A stretch of DNA of 36,164 nucleotides, from the NCBI GenBank assembly GCA_027065555.1, contig JAMONS010000069.1, forward strand, positions 1 to 36,164. Direction: 5' to 3'. Origin of the DNA: Hyphomicrobiales bacterium (GTDB lineage: Bacteria; Pseudomonadota; Alphaproteobacteria; Rhizobiales; Devosiaceae). The notes beneath the pieces were generated by a model. It saw only the letters and a program-made list of their open reading frames with translations. It searched no databases and was not told the DNA's origin. Both the position numbers and the translations under genes were made by a program. Shown here piece by piece: positions 7,217 through 17,655 of the stretch (the first letter of the stretch is position 1; each line of letters opens with the position of its first letter).

Positions 7217-8914
7217 ATGCGCAAAGAAGATAAATTATCATGGTGGCAAGCATTGTCTGGCTTTCGCCCCTCTTTACTTATAGATAGGCTAGGGTTGGAT
7301 AGGTTAAGCCTAGTATTAATCATCATTGCCCTTTTGGTTGCCATGCCAATTTTCACTCTTTTTGTAATAGCATTAAGTGGTGATTTTAGCTCACTTTCTC
7401 ATTTAGTAAAAAACGTAATTCCACATGCAAGCAAAACAACTTTTTTATTGTTGTTTGGAATAGCATTTCTCACCGCAATCATTGGCTCTTTAAGTGCTTG
7501 GCTTGTTAGCTTTTTTGAATTCCCCTTTAGAAAAACCCTAAGCATAGCTTTAATGCTTCCTCTGGCCGTTCCAACCTATATCAACGCTTACGCATTTGTA
7601 GAATTTTTTGGCTTCACAGGCCCAATTCAATCATTGGTTCGAAATATTTTTGGCTTTACCTCAAGTCGTGATTATTGGTTTTTTGAAATCCGCTCATTAG
7701 GGGGCGCAATCATTGTCTTATCTTTAGTTTTATATCCATATGTATATTTATCAATGCGAGCAATATTCTATCTGCAAGGGCGCAAAGTTATTGAAGCTGC
7801 CAGTTTGCTCGGTGCAGGGCATGGGCGCATTTTTACTAATATTTTATTACCACTAGCACGACCAGCATTAGCCCTTGGGGTTATTTTAGTTTTGATGGAA
7901 GCTATAAATGACATTGGGGCAATGGAATATCTTGGTGTGAAAACTCTGACTTTTTCAATCTATTCAGTATGGCTAAATCAGGGAGATTTTGCAGGAGCTG
8001 CACAAATAGCCCTCATCCTTTTAGTGATAATTCTTGCTCTGGTTATTTTTGAACGCTTAGCCCGCAATAAACAAGTATTTAGTGAGAAAGAAGCAAGTAT
8101 AAAAATTAATGGGTTTCAAAGAGTAAAACTAAATGGCTTTGCAAAATGGGTAGCTTTATTTGCAAGCCTAACTCCTGTTATTCTTGGCTTTGGTATACCA
8201 TTTTTTATTCTTGGTTTTTTTGCTTTGCGCTCATTAAAAACTGGTTTTGATGCAAGTTTAATAAATGCACTTTTTACCTCTATATCACTTGCCACCATTG
8301 CCGCAATAATAACCGTAATGGTTGCACTTTTTCTCTCCTACGCAATAAGAATAAAAAATACAAAAACCATCAGAACATTAGTGCGTTTAGCAACACTTGG
8401 CTATGCCTTACCTGGAACAATCATCGCTTTGGGCATATTTTTACCTCTTGCTCGATTTGATAATTTTGTAGATTTTTATATGCGAGATTGGTTTGGCTTT
8501 TCAACTGGCTTACTTCTCACAGGCTCTAGTATAACTTTAATTTTTGCCTATGTGGTACGCTTCATGGTAATTGCAGAGGGAACAATTTCAGCAGGATTTG
8601 AAAAAATTCCAAACACTTTAGACCAAGCCTCGCTTTGTTATGGCAAGAGCCGATTTGACACTTTCTTTAAAATTTTACTTCCACTAATGCGACCCGCAAT
8701 TGCAACTGCTGCATTACTAGTTTTTATCGATGTGTTAAAAGAACTTTCAGCAACCCTTATGCTACGTCCATTTGGGCTAGAAACACTATCAATCTATATT
8801 CATGATTTGGCCTCTCGTGGGCGGATTGAGCAAGCAGGGCTTGCCTCGCTAATCATTATGCTAGCTGGGCTTATTCCTATTATAATTTTGATGAAAACAT
8901 TGCAAAAAAGTTAA
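7217..8914 (+). CDS. fbpB: Fe(3+) ABC transporter permease (FbpB-like, duplicated)
   Basis: A 565-aa inner-membrane protein with about twelve hydrophobic segments in two homologous halves. Each half carries an ABC permease EAA-type loop: EAASLLGAGHGRIFTNILLP in the first half and DQASLCYGKSRFDTFFKILLP in the second. A single fused permease is the usual FbpB/ThiP-like layout. ATG 7217 is chosen because GAAAG lies about ten bases upstream and the start then clears the preceding stop. TTG 7175 or ATG 7178, overlapping fbpA, are alternatives. No ATPase gene follows, so FbpC must be encoded elsewhere or shared. Confidence 0.9.
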   Translation: MRKEDKLSWWQALSGFRPSLLIDRLGLDRLSLVLIIIALLVAMPIFTLFVIALSGDFSSLSHLVKNVIPHASKTTFLLLFGIAFLTAIIGSLSAWLVSFFEFPFRKTLSIALMLPLAVPTYINAYAFVEFFGFTGPIQSLVRNIFGFTSSRDYWFFEIRSLGGAIIVLSLVLYPYVYLSMRAIFYLQGRKVIEAASLLGAGHGRIFTNILLPLARPALALGVILVLMEAINDIGAMEYLGVKTLTFSIYSVWLNQGDFAGAAQIALILLVIILALVIFERLARNKQVFSEKEASIKINGFQRVKLNGFAKWVALFASLTPVILGFGIPFFILGFFALRSLKTGFDASLINALFTSISLATIAAIITVMVALFLSYAIRIKNTKTIRTLVRLATLGYALPGTIIALGIFLPLARFDNFVDFYMRDWFGFSTGLLLTGSSITLIFAYVVRFMVIAEGTISAGFEKIPNTLDQASLCYGKSRFDTFFKILLPLMRPAIATAALLVFIDVLKELSATLMLRPFGLETLSIYIHDLASRGRIEQAGLASLIIMLAGLIPIIILMKTLQKS

Positions 8915-8983
8915 GTTTATTACTTACATTGTTAAAATAATGCTCTAAAGGGGAAATGAAACTTATTTTTTGGAGCTTTGATT

Positions 8984-10471
8984 ATGCATCTTCACCACCT
9001 TAAAAAAATATTCTTATCATTGGTTTTGGTTGTTTTTTCACTTAGCAATGTTTATGCGCAATCTAGCGAAATAAAACTTGGCATAGTGCTTGAGCCACCT
9101 CATCTTGACCCAACAGCAGGGGCGGCAGCTGCTATTGACGAAGTTGTTTATGCCAATGTTTTTGAAGGTCTTACTCGTATTGATGAAAATGGAGCGGTTT
9201 TACCATCGCTTGCAACTAACTGGGAAATTTCATCTGATAATTTAAGCTATACATTCTTTTTAAAAGAAAATGTTACTTTTCATGATGGTGAGAAATTTGA
9301 TTCAAGTGATGTATTATTCACATTTGATCGTGCAATGAGTGAGGATAGTGTGAATGCTCAAAAAGGAATTTTTGCAGTTATCGAAGAGGCAAGAGCGGTA
9401 GATGAATACACAATTGCAATTCAATTAAAGCGACCAAGCGGTGACTTTTTGTTTAATATTGGGCGTGGTGATGCGGTTATAGTTTCAAAGAAAAGTGCAA
9501 ATGCTAACAAAACTAACCCAATTGGCACAGGGCCATTTAGATTTTCTTCTTGGAATAAAGGCTCAAAGTTAGTGTTAGAGGCTTTTGATAATTATGTTGG
9601 TGATCCCATCTCGCTTACCAAGGCAAGTTTTATTTTTATATCTGATCCAAACACAGCAATAGCGGCGATGTTAGCTGGTGATATTGATGGTTTTCCGATT
9701 TTTCCTGCACCTGAATCAATGGATATTTTTGCCAATGATGATCGTTTTAATGTGGTTATTGGAACAACTGAGGGTGAAACAATCCTTGCAACCAACAATA
9801 AGGCGACCCCGTTTAACAACCTTAAAGTGCGCCAAGCTATTGCTCATACAATTGATAGAAAAGCAATTATTGATGGTGCTATGTTTGGATATGGTACGCC
9901 CATTGGGTCGCATTTTGCACCGCATAATCCATATTATATTGATAAAGTAAATACCTACCCGCTTGATCTTGAAAAAGCCAAACAGCTTTTGGCAGAGGCT
10001 GGTTATGAGAATGGATTTAAAGCAACTTTAAAACTTCCTCCTCCTCCTTATGCACGTCGTGGGGGGCAAATTATTGCCTCACAACTTCGCCAAATTGGTA
10101 TTGAATTAGAGTTGATAAATATTGAGTGGGCGCAATGGATAGAAGATGTTTTTACTAAGAAAAATTATGATCTAACTATCGTGTCTCATGTTGAGCCATT
10201 TGATATTGGGATTTATGCAAACCCTGATTATTATTTCCAATTTGATAATGAAGATTTCAGAGCAATAATGGTTCAACTTGAAAATACCACAAATGATGAT
10301 GGAAGAAGAGCATTAGCATATTATGCGCAGGACTTTCTTGCTCGTCATGCAGTTAATGGCTATTTATTTCAGCTAGCTAAAACTGGCGTTTGGAATGCTA
10401 ACATTGATGGAATGTGGGCAAATGCGCCAGTTGAGGGCAATGACTTAAGCCAGATGAAGTGGGTTAAATAA
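8984..10471 (+). CDS. ABC transporter binding protein, peptide/nickel family (SBP_bac_5)
   Basis: Periplasmic binding protein of a peptide/nickel-type importer, 495 aa. It has a signal peptide ending near SNVYAQ and then KLGIVLEPPHLDPTAGAAAA, the family start. YANVFEGLTRIDENGAVLPSLATNW and YTFFLKENVTFHDGEKFDSSDVLFTFDR are close to the family signature. GGAG sits eight bases before ATG 8984, which decides the start over TTG 8978. It heads a four-gene operon with two permeases and a fused ATPase. Family members bind di- or oligopeptides, opines, nickel or glutathione; the ligand is not readable from sequence. Confidence 0.93.
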   Translation: MHLHHLKKIFLSLVLVVFSLSNVYAQSSEIKLGIVLEPPHLDPTAGAAAAIDEVVYANVFEGLTRIDENGAVLPSLATNWEISSDNLSYTFFLKENVTFHDGEKFDSSDVLFTFDRAMSEDSVNAQKGIFAVIEEARAVDEYTIAIQLKRPSGDFLFNIGRGDAVIVSKKSANANKTNPIGTGPFRFSSWNKGSKLVLEAFDNYVGDPISLTKASFIFISDPNTAIAAMLAGDIDGFPIFPAPESMDIFANDDRFNVVIGTTEGETILATNNKATPFNNLKVRQAIAHTIDRKAIIDGAMFGYGTPIGSHFAPHNPYYIDKVNTYPLDLEKAKQLLAEAGYENGFKATLKLPPPPYARRGGQIIASQLRQIGIELELINIEWAQWIEDVFTKKNYDLTIVSHVEPFDIGIYANPDYYFQFDNEDFRAIMVQLENTTNDDGRRALAYYAQDFLARHAVNGYLFQLAKTGVWNANIDGMWANAPVEGNDLSQMKWVK

Positions 10472-10485
10472 GAGGAAAAGCTCTC

Positions 10486-11439
10486 GTGCTTGTTTTTTTT
10501 ATTCGTCGGCTAATTGGCTTTGCACTTACGTTATTTGTTGCAGCTTTAGCAATATTCTTGTTGCTAGATATTTTACCTGGTGATCCTGCAAGATTTATTC
10601 TTGGAATAAATGCAGACGAGCAGAGTGTAAATGTTTTGCGTGAGCAAATGGGTTTGAATTTACCGCTATGGCAGAGATTTTTTAACTGGATTTCTTCACT
10701 TCTTGTTGGAGATTTTGGCCTTTCTTTCTCGCAAAATTTGCCAGTGCTTGACCTTATAATAGAGCGTGTGTTTGTTTCATTCCCGCTTGCGATTTTTGCA
10801 ATGTTAATATCAGTTTTCATTGGCCTGCCAATTGGTATTATTGCGGCCATGAGGCATGGTAAAGCTAGCGATAGTGTTTTGATGACTTTAGCTCAAATAG
10901 GCATTGCCATTCCAAATTTTTGGTTCGGCATGCTTTTGGTTTTAGTTTTTTCAGTAATGATTAGCTGGTTTCCAACGGGCGGTTTTATTTATTGGAATGA
11001 AAGTTTTTTTGGCGCAATTAAATCATTAATTTTGCCTTCAATTGCTTTGGCTCTGCCACAGGCCGCAATTTTAGCTCGAGTAATGCGTACGGCTTTGGTT
11101 GATGTTGCAAGTGCGGATTATATACGAACTGCACAAGCAAAAGGCCTTACAAAAGGGCAGGCAATTCTGCGGCATGGAGTTCAAAATGCGTTTCTTCCAG
11201 TGTTAACAATTCTTGGTTTGCAATTTGCATTTTTAATTGCTGGAACAATAATTGTAGAAAATGTTTTCTATTTACCGGGGTTGGGTAAGCTAATTTTTAT
11301 AGCTATTTCAGAGAGGGATTTAGTTTTAGTCCGTGGTGCTTTAATAATTTTAATCATTGTAGTTACCTTCACAATGTTAGTTGTAGATTTGCTTTATGCT
11401 CTGGTTGATCCACGCCTTAGATCAAGGGGAAAAGCATGA
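10486..11439 (+). CDS. ABC transporter permease, DppB/OppB family
   Basis: A 317-aa inner-membrane permease with about six hydrophobic segments, starting LVFFIRRLIGFALTLFVAAL as DppB-type proteins do. The GDPARFILG motif follows the first segment. The EAA loop reads DYIRTAQAKGLTKGQAILRHGVQNAFLPVL. It starts at GTG 10486 after a GAGGA ribosome binding site. The next permease overlaps by four bases (ATGA), which indicates translational coupling. It pairs with the DppC-like protein to form the translocation pore of the importer. Confidence 0.94.
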   Translation: MLVFFIRRLIGFALTLFVAALAIFLLLDILPGDPARFILGINADEQSVNVLREQMGLNLPLWQRFFNWISSLLVGDFGLSFSQNLPVLDLIIERVFVSFPLAIFAMLISVFIGLPIGIIAAMRHGKASDSVLMTLAQIGIAIPNFWFGMLLVLVFSVMISWFPTGGFIYWNESFFGAIKSLILPSIALALPQAAILARVMRTALVDVASADYIRTAQAKGLTKGQAILRHGVQNAFLPVLTILGLQFAFLIAGTIIVENVFYLPGLGKLIFIAISERDLVLVRGALIILIIVVTFTMLVVDLLYALVDPRLRSRGKA

Positions 11440-12308
11440 AATACTCAAATGAAAACAAGAGTGTTTTTAAAAAAGCATGGGGGCATTTAAACCTAAGAAT
11501 TGGCGTGTTCGGCACATTAATTTTTGCGCTTATGGCTATTGTTTCTATATTTTGGACACCACATGATATTAAATATTTGGATATTTCAAATCGGTTTTTA
11601 GGTCCAAGTGCGCAATATTTACTTGGTACTGATTTTTTTGGCCGTGATATGCTCTCTATGTTAATGTCTGGTGCATTAACTTCATTCATCGTTGCACTTG
11701 TTGCGGTAGGAATTGGCTTGTTTTTTGGTGTTCCATTGGGGTTATTAGCGGCATCTTATGGCGGTTTATTTGAGTGGCTAGTTTTGCGAACAAATGATTT
11801 TTTATTTGCTTTTCCTGCTATTATTTCAGCAATCATTATCACAACAATTTTTGGCCCCAGCGCAATTAATACGATAATTGCGATAGGTATTTTTAATATT
11901 CCTGTTTTTGCCCGAGTGGCACGTGGCGGTGCGCTTAGTATTATTAGCCATGATTTTGTTGCAGCATCTCGTTTGAGTGGGAGGAGTAATTTTAGCATTT
12001 CATTTGTGCATCTTTTGCCAAATATTGCCTCGTTATTAATTGTGCAAGCTAGCGTTCAGCTATCTCTTGGTATTTTGGCGGAGGCAAGCCTTAGTTATAT
12101 TGGGCTTGGCACTCAGCCACCCGCAACCAGTCTTGGCTTGATGTTAAAAGAGGCGCAATCATTATTCTTGCTTCACCCGATGTTGGCAATTTTGCCAGGG
12201 CTTACAATTATTTTTATTGTAATATTCTTAAACCTTGCAGGAGATGGATTGCGTGATGCGCTTGATCCACGTTTAGCAAAACAAGGAAGTCTTGAAAGTG
12301 CTGGTTGA
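11436..12308 (+). CDS. ABC transporter permease, DppC/OppC family
   Basis: The second permease of the peptide-type importer, 290 aa. It has an N-terminal membrane anchor (LRIGVFGTLIFALMAIVSIF), the periplasmic stretch with YLLGTDFFGRDMLSMLMSGA typical of DppC, and an EAA loop reading DFVAASRLSGRSNFSISFVHLLPNI. The C-terminus GDGLRDALDPRL is the family ending. Its start overlaps the previous stop as ATGA. Its end overlaps the ATPase gene, so the three genes are tightly coupled. Confidence 0.94.
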   Translation: MKYSNENKSVFKKAWGHLNLRIGVFGTLIFALMAIVSIFWTPHDIKYLDISNRFLGPSAQYLLGTDFFGRDMLSMLMSGALTSFIVALVAVGIGLFFGVPLGLLAASYGGLFEWLVLRTNDFLFAFPAIISAIIITTIFGPSAINTIIAIGIFNIPVFARVARGGALSIISHDFVAASRLSGRSNFSISFVHLLPNIASLLIVQASVQLSLGILAEASLSYIGLGTQPPATSLGLMLKEAQSLFLLHPMLAILPGLTIIFIVIFLNLAGDGLRDALDPRLAKQGSLESAG

Positions 12309-13848
12309 GGTAAAAAATCTATTCATTAGTTTTGGTGCAAAACCTGCAGTTGATGGCATTAGTTTTTCTATTAAGGCTGGTGAGAGATTTGGTTTAATAG
12401 GTGAAAGCGGTTCAGGCAAATCCTTAACTGCTTTGGCACTTTGCGCTCTTTTACCTTCGGGTGCAAAATTGGCAGGGGATATTATTTTTAATGACAAACC
12501 TTTGCCCGCAAGTGAAAAACAAATGGCAAAATTGCGTGGTAATAACATTGGCATAATATTTCAAGAACCTATGAGCGCACTCAACCCTTTGATGAAAATA
12601 AAAGCGCAAATTGGCGAAGCAATAAAATTGCATTTCCCAAAGAAACAAACAAAAAACCGAGTTAATAAATTATTGCTTGAGGTTGGTCTTGAGCTACGTC
12701 ATGGTAATCGTTATCCTCATCAGCTATCTGGTGGGCAACGCCAAAGAGTGATGATTGCTATTGCATTGGCGGCTGAGCCAAAACTGCTAATATGTGATGA
12801 GCCAACTTCTGCGCTTGATCTAATTACTCAAAAAACCATTTTAGAATTACTTGATAAATTATGCCAAGACCGAAAAATGGCTCTCTTGTTTATCTCTCAT
12901 GACTTAAAGGCTGTAGCTTCTTTATGTGAAAATGTGGGGGTGTTAAAATCTGGCAAATTAGTTGAAGTTGCAAACTCAAAGCAAATTTTTGAAAACCCAA
13001 AAAATGATTATACAAAAATACTTGTTAATGCCGCAAAAGTCATTGTGCCAGCTTTAAGCGATTTATCAACTCATAATATATTATTTGAAGCCAAAAATAT
13101 CACTAAGGTTTTTAATCAAAATGCTTGGCTTTCTTTAACAAAACAAGAGCCAATAATTGCTGTAAACAATGTCTCTTTTTCTATTAAAACCAGTCAAGCT
13201 GTGGCACTTGTTGGGCCATCGGGTTGCGGTAAGTCAACGCTTGCTCGTATGGTTGTTGGGCTTATGCAACCAAGTGGTGGGCGTTTTAGACTTTTAGGAG
13301 AAAATTATGGTGATAAACCTCATCTAGATAGGCATTTGCAGCGAGAGTTATCTTTAGTTTTTCAAGATCCATATAATAGTTTTAACCCACGCCAAAAAGT
13401 TGGTGTTTCTTTAGCTGAGCCATTAAGGCTTAGTCATTCCAGCTCAAAAGACAATAAATTAAAGGCAGTTATTGAGGCGATAGAATTGGTTGGTCTTTCG
13501 CCAGATTTTCTTAATCGCTACCCGCATGAATTTTCTGGTGGTCAGCGTCAAAGACTTGCAATCGCTCGAGCAATTGTAAGCAAGCCTGCGCTTATTGTGC
13601 TTGATGAGCCTGTATCAGCCCTTGATGTTTCAATCCGTGGTGAAATTTTAGATTTATTAAATCATTTGCGTTTTTCGCTTGGTATTTCTTATTTATTAAT
13701 CAGCCATGATCTTGATATGGTTCAGATGATTTGTGATGAAATAATTATTATGCAAAGCGGGAAAATTGTTGAAAAAGCAAATCCTTATGATATTTTTAAT
13801 AACCCAAAACATCAGCTAACAAAAGACTTGCTAGCTGCAAGATTATAA
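12298..13848 (+). CDS. Fused dual ABC ATPase of peptide-type importer (DppDF/YejF-like)
   Basis: A 516-aa cytoplasmic protein with two complete nucleotide-binding domains in tandem, doing the job of separate DppD and DppF. The first half has Walker A GESGSGKS, signature LSGGQRQRV and Walker B LLICDEPTSALD. The second has GPSGCGKS, FSGGQRQRL and LIVLDEPVSALD. Each is followed by an H-loop of the form LLFISHD or LLISHD. GTG 12298 is preferred over TTG 12292 because AAGGAAG at 12283-12289 fits its spacing. The start lies inside the end of the DppC-like gene. The gene ends the operon and converges with the lipoprotein gene. Confidence 0.93.
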   Translation: MLVEVKNLFISFGAKPAVDGISFSIKAGERFGLIGESGSGKSLTALALCALLPSGAKLAGDIIFNDKPLPASEKQMAKLRGNNIGIIFQEPMSALNPLMKIKAQIGEAIKLHFPKKQTKNRVNKLLLEVGLELRHGNRYPHQLSGGQRQRVMIAIALAAEPKLLICDEPTSALDLITQKTILELLDKLCQDRKMALLFISHDLKAVASLCENVGVLKSGKLVEVANSKQIFENPKNDYTKILVNAAKVIVPALSDLSTHNILFEAKNITKVFNQNAWLSLTKQEPIIAVNNVSFSIKTSQAVALVGPSGCGKSTLARMVVGLMQPSGGRFRLLGENYGDKPHLDRHLQRELSLVFQDPYNSFNPRQKVGVSLAEPLRLSHSSSKDNKLKAVIEAIELVGLSPDFLNRYPHEFSGGQRQRLAIARAIVSKPALIVLDEPVSALDVSIRGEILDLLNHLRFSLGISYLLISHDLDMVQMICDEIIIMQSGKIVEKANPYDIFNNPKHQLTKDLLAARL

Positions 13849-13852
13849 CTTT

Positions 13853-14269
13853 TTATAGTTTCATGGCTTTCACTAAAATATCATTAGTTTCTTCATATTC
13901 AATTAGCTCTGGGTTTTTTGGTTCGGGGGCAGGGTGGCAAAGCGAATAGCCAATGAATGTTCCTGCCGTTGTTCCCATAGCATCAGCAAAAATATCTTCC
14001 ATGCTAAAGCCAGAGCCACCAGGAAAGTCGTCATAAACTTCTTTTGCGATGCCAGCACCCATGCCAGCAGCTGCTCCAGCGGCAATTGCATATTCTTCAT
14101 CTGCCACACATGCAGCTAGGGCGGAGATTGCTCCAGTTGCGCTAAAATGCAAAGCCTTATCTGATGATAAAGTCATACAGCCAGAAAGTGCTAATGAGAG
14201 TGAAATTGCCAAAGCACCAAAGCGCAAAGTTTTAAGAGAGGTTTTTTTATTACAAATGCTTTTAATCAT
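13853..14269 (-). CDS. Small glycine/alanine-rich lipoprotein (YfiM-like)
   Basis: A 138-aa protein with a lipoprotein signal: a hydrophobic stretch, then LALSGC as lipobox, which predicts a lipid-modified Cys. After it come SDKALHFSATGAISA and a glycine-rich AAGAAAGMGAGIAKEVYD, then GFSMEDIFADAMGTTAGTFIGY. The last two resemble YfiM-type lipoproteins (SxDKxxHF, AGxxKExxD, DxxAxxxG). ATG 14269 is chosen because the signal peptide starts there and an AGGG lies about ten bases upstream; the frame stays open to 14404 but that extension looks non-coding. Function unknown, probably outer-membrane associated. Confidence 0.75.
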   Translation of the reverse strand: MIKSICNKKTSLKTLRFGALAISLSLALSGCMTLSSDKALHFSATGAISALAACVADEEYAIAAGAAAGMGAGIAKEVYDDFPGGSGFSMEDIFADAMGTTAGTFIGYSLCHPAPEPKNPELIEYEETNDILVKAMKL

Positions 14270-14366
14270 TAGCAAAGCCCTAAATATTGAACAAACATAA
14301 ATTACTATTCTCTTATGAAGGCAACAGGCTAAATTATGGTTAATGAGGGGTGAATTTTTAAAAAGT

Positions 14367-15404
14367 CTAAATTGGTCGAGCAAAATGCCTAAAAATTGTT
14401 TCAATACTTGCTAATACTTCTTCACTTAATTCTAGCTCACTTGCCTCTATGTTATTTTTTAGTTGAGGAAGCGAAGTTGCTCCTATTATTACTGAGGTCA
14501 TAAATGGTTTTGTAAGACAATAAGCAATTGCCATTTGGCATGGATCAAGTCCATGGTCATTTGCCAAATTATAATAAGCCCTAATTGCAGGTTCGCTATA
14601 ATCATTATGTCGCCACATGTCTTTTGATATATCGCCTCGGCTTCCCTTTGGGCAGTTACCATCAAGATATTTGCCGCTTAAAGCCCCTGCAGCAAGCGGA
14701 GACCAAGCCAAAAGCCCAACATCTTCATGATGGGAGAGTTCTGCTAAATCCAAATCAAATTGGCGTTGTAGGAGTGAATATTCATTTTGCACTGAAACCA
14801 TGCGAGGTAAATTATGCTCTTTAGCTAATTCAAGATATTTTGAAATCCCCCAGGAGCTTTCGTTTGAAACACCAATATGGCGAATTTTACCCTCTTTAAC
14901 TAGCTCGTTTAGCGTCTCTAAAATGCCAATCATTTGCTCTGGTACGGTTTTTTTATCTTGATTTGATGGGTCAAACCCCCAAGCGTTTTGAAAATGAAAA
15001 GAGCCACGATTTGGCCAATGAAGTTGATAAAGATCTATATAGTCCGTTTGTAGACGCTTTAAGCTGCCCTCAAGAGCTTCTCTAATGCCGTTTGGCGTAA
15101 TAATTTCGCCATTACGAATATATTTAAAACCAACCCCAGTGATTTTTGTAGCTAAAATCCATTTATCTCGTTTGTTTGATTTTTTAAACCAAGAGCCAAT
15201 ATATTTCTCGGTAAGGCCTTGGGTTTCTTGTTTTGGTGGCACGGCATAAAGCTCTGCGGTGTCCATAAAATTAATTCCCATCTCTTGGGCAAGCTCTATT
15301 TGCTGATGAGCCTCTTTTTCTGAGTTTTGCTCACCCCAAGTCATAGTTCCAAGACAAATCTCACTAACCATTAAATCTGTACGGCCAAGATTATTCAAAA
15401 TCAT
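14367..15404 (-). CDS. tas: NADP(H)-dependent aldo-keto reductase, Tas-like
   Basis: A 345-aa TIM-barrel oxidoreductase that should reduce aldehydes or ketones with NADPH. It begins LNNLGRTDLMVSEICLGTMTWGEQN, characteristic of Tas/YghZ-type enzymes. The catalytic tetrad is visible as Asp and Tyr in MDTAELYAVP, Lys in WILATKITG and His in YQLHWPNRG. The cofactor segment near the end reads SVIIGATSLPQLKNNI. ATG 15404 has AGGGA upstream; a TTG three bases earlier is less likely. It is the last chromosomal protein gene before the tRNA-fMet island. Physiological substrate unknown. Confidence 0.93.
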   Translation of the reverse strand: MILNNLGRTDLMVSEICLGTMTWGEQNSEKEAHQQIELAQEMGINFMDTAELYAVPPKQETQGLTEKYIGSWFKKSNKRDKWILATKITGVGFKYIRNGEIITPNGIREALEGSLKRLQTDYIDLYQLHWPNRGSFHFQNAWGFDPSNQDKKTVPEQMIGILETLNELVKEGKIRHIGVSNESSWGISKYLELAKEHNLPRMVSVQNEYSLLQRQFDLDLAELSHHEDVGLLAWSPLAAGALSGKYLDGNCPKGSRGDISKDMWRHNDYSEPAIRAYYNLANDHGLDPCQMAIAYCLTKPFMTSVIIGATSLPQLKNNIEASELELSEEVLASIETIFRHFARPI

Positions 15405-15733
15405 CAAGTAAATCCCTTTTTGTTTTTTTATAGCTTAAATGGGTAATATAAGCATAGCAAGCAGGAGTTAGCTAAGCCTCAAAACTCTATTTTTTATCTT
15501 CCATTTTAAGTAAAAATAAAAAACTGCACATTTTAGACAATTTTCTCTTTCCAATTACACAAACTATCCCTATATAGACCTCTGCACATGAAATATTGTG
15601 CAAAAAGGTTGCCACAATACAGAGTAACCAGTTTGCCCGCAGAAGCGATAGCTTTGAGGGCAGACAAAATAAAAAATCCGGGCTAGCTCGGTGGTCGTTA
15701 GAAAATGCTATTCTAACCATCTATAAAAATTGT
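15405..15733. other. Gene-free region upstream of tRNA-fMet with two hairpins
   Basis: No convincing protein gene. An imperfect hairpin at 15634-15662 (TGCCC pairs with GGGCA; inside it AAGC-GATA-GCTT) and a perfect 7-bp hairpin at 15697-15717 precede the tRNA. A 77-codon minus-strand frame across 15487-15720 has no homology I recognise and no clear ribosome binding site, so I leave it out. Confidence 0.5.
15697..15717 (+). promoter_or_regulatory. Hairpin directly upstream of tRNA-fMet
   Basis: GTTAGAA (15697-15703) and TTCTAAC (15711-15717) form a perfect 7-bp dyad around a 7-base loop. It ends 16 bases before the tRNA and five bases before a TATAAA (15722-15727) that could be the tRNA -10 box. 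It may be an operator or part of the promoter. Confidence 0.35.
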
Positions 15734-17419
<1,686 letters not shown>

Positions 17420-17433
17420 AATAGAGATTACTT

Positions 17434-17655
17434 TCAATTAGTTTTCTGTTTATTTTTAGCTTTATCAGAAGCAATAAGCTCAAGCTTAAATTGCTCCTTT
17501 GCCGCTTGGCGAGCCAGTAATTTAACCAAAGTAACTAAACGCAAATCAGGCTTACTATCTTTTCCTGATATTGATTCACAAAAATCAGCTTGTAAAGAAA
17601 TTTCATCAACATCACAAACACGAGACGGCACTAAAGAGTTTTTATCTTTATCCAT
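17434..17655 (-). CDS. 73-aa companion protein of the recombinase
   Basis: A small charged protein, MDKDKNSLVPSRVCDVDE to a Lys/Asn-rich end, immediately upstream of the recombinase; its stop lies 14 bases before the recombinase ATG. It has AAAGGTG about nine bases before ATG 17655, better than most shadow frames. The central part LRLVTLVKLLARQAAKEQFKLEL is a likely amphipathic helix. No signal peptide or membrane segment. I do not recognise the family. Being co-transcribed with the integrase, it could be a recombination directionality factor or regulator, but that is only position-based inference. Confidence 0.65.
   Translation of the reverse strand: MDKDKNSLVPSRVCDVDEISLQADFCESISGKDSKPDLRLVTLVKLLARQAAKEQFKLELIASDKAKNKQKTN

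Noticed and set aside
8915-8983. Terminator between the iron and peptide transporter operons
   Set aside because: No stem-loop with T-run is visible in these 69 bases, so the two sets may share transcripts.
13853-14404. Longer 183-codon version of the small lipoprotein
   Set aside because: The added N-terminus would bury the lipoprotein signal peptide 45 residues inside; ATG 14269 places it at the start.
15487-15720. 77-codon minus-strand frame upstream of tRNA-fMet
   Set aside because: Cys/Leu-rich sequence with no recognisable domain, no clear ribosome binding site, and it runs through hairpins and the likely tRNA promoter.
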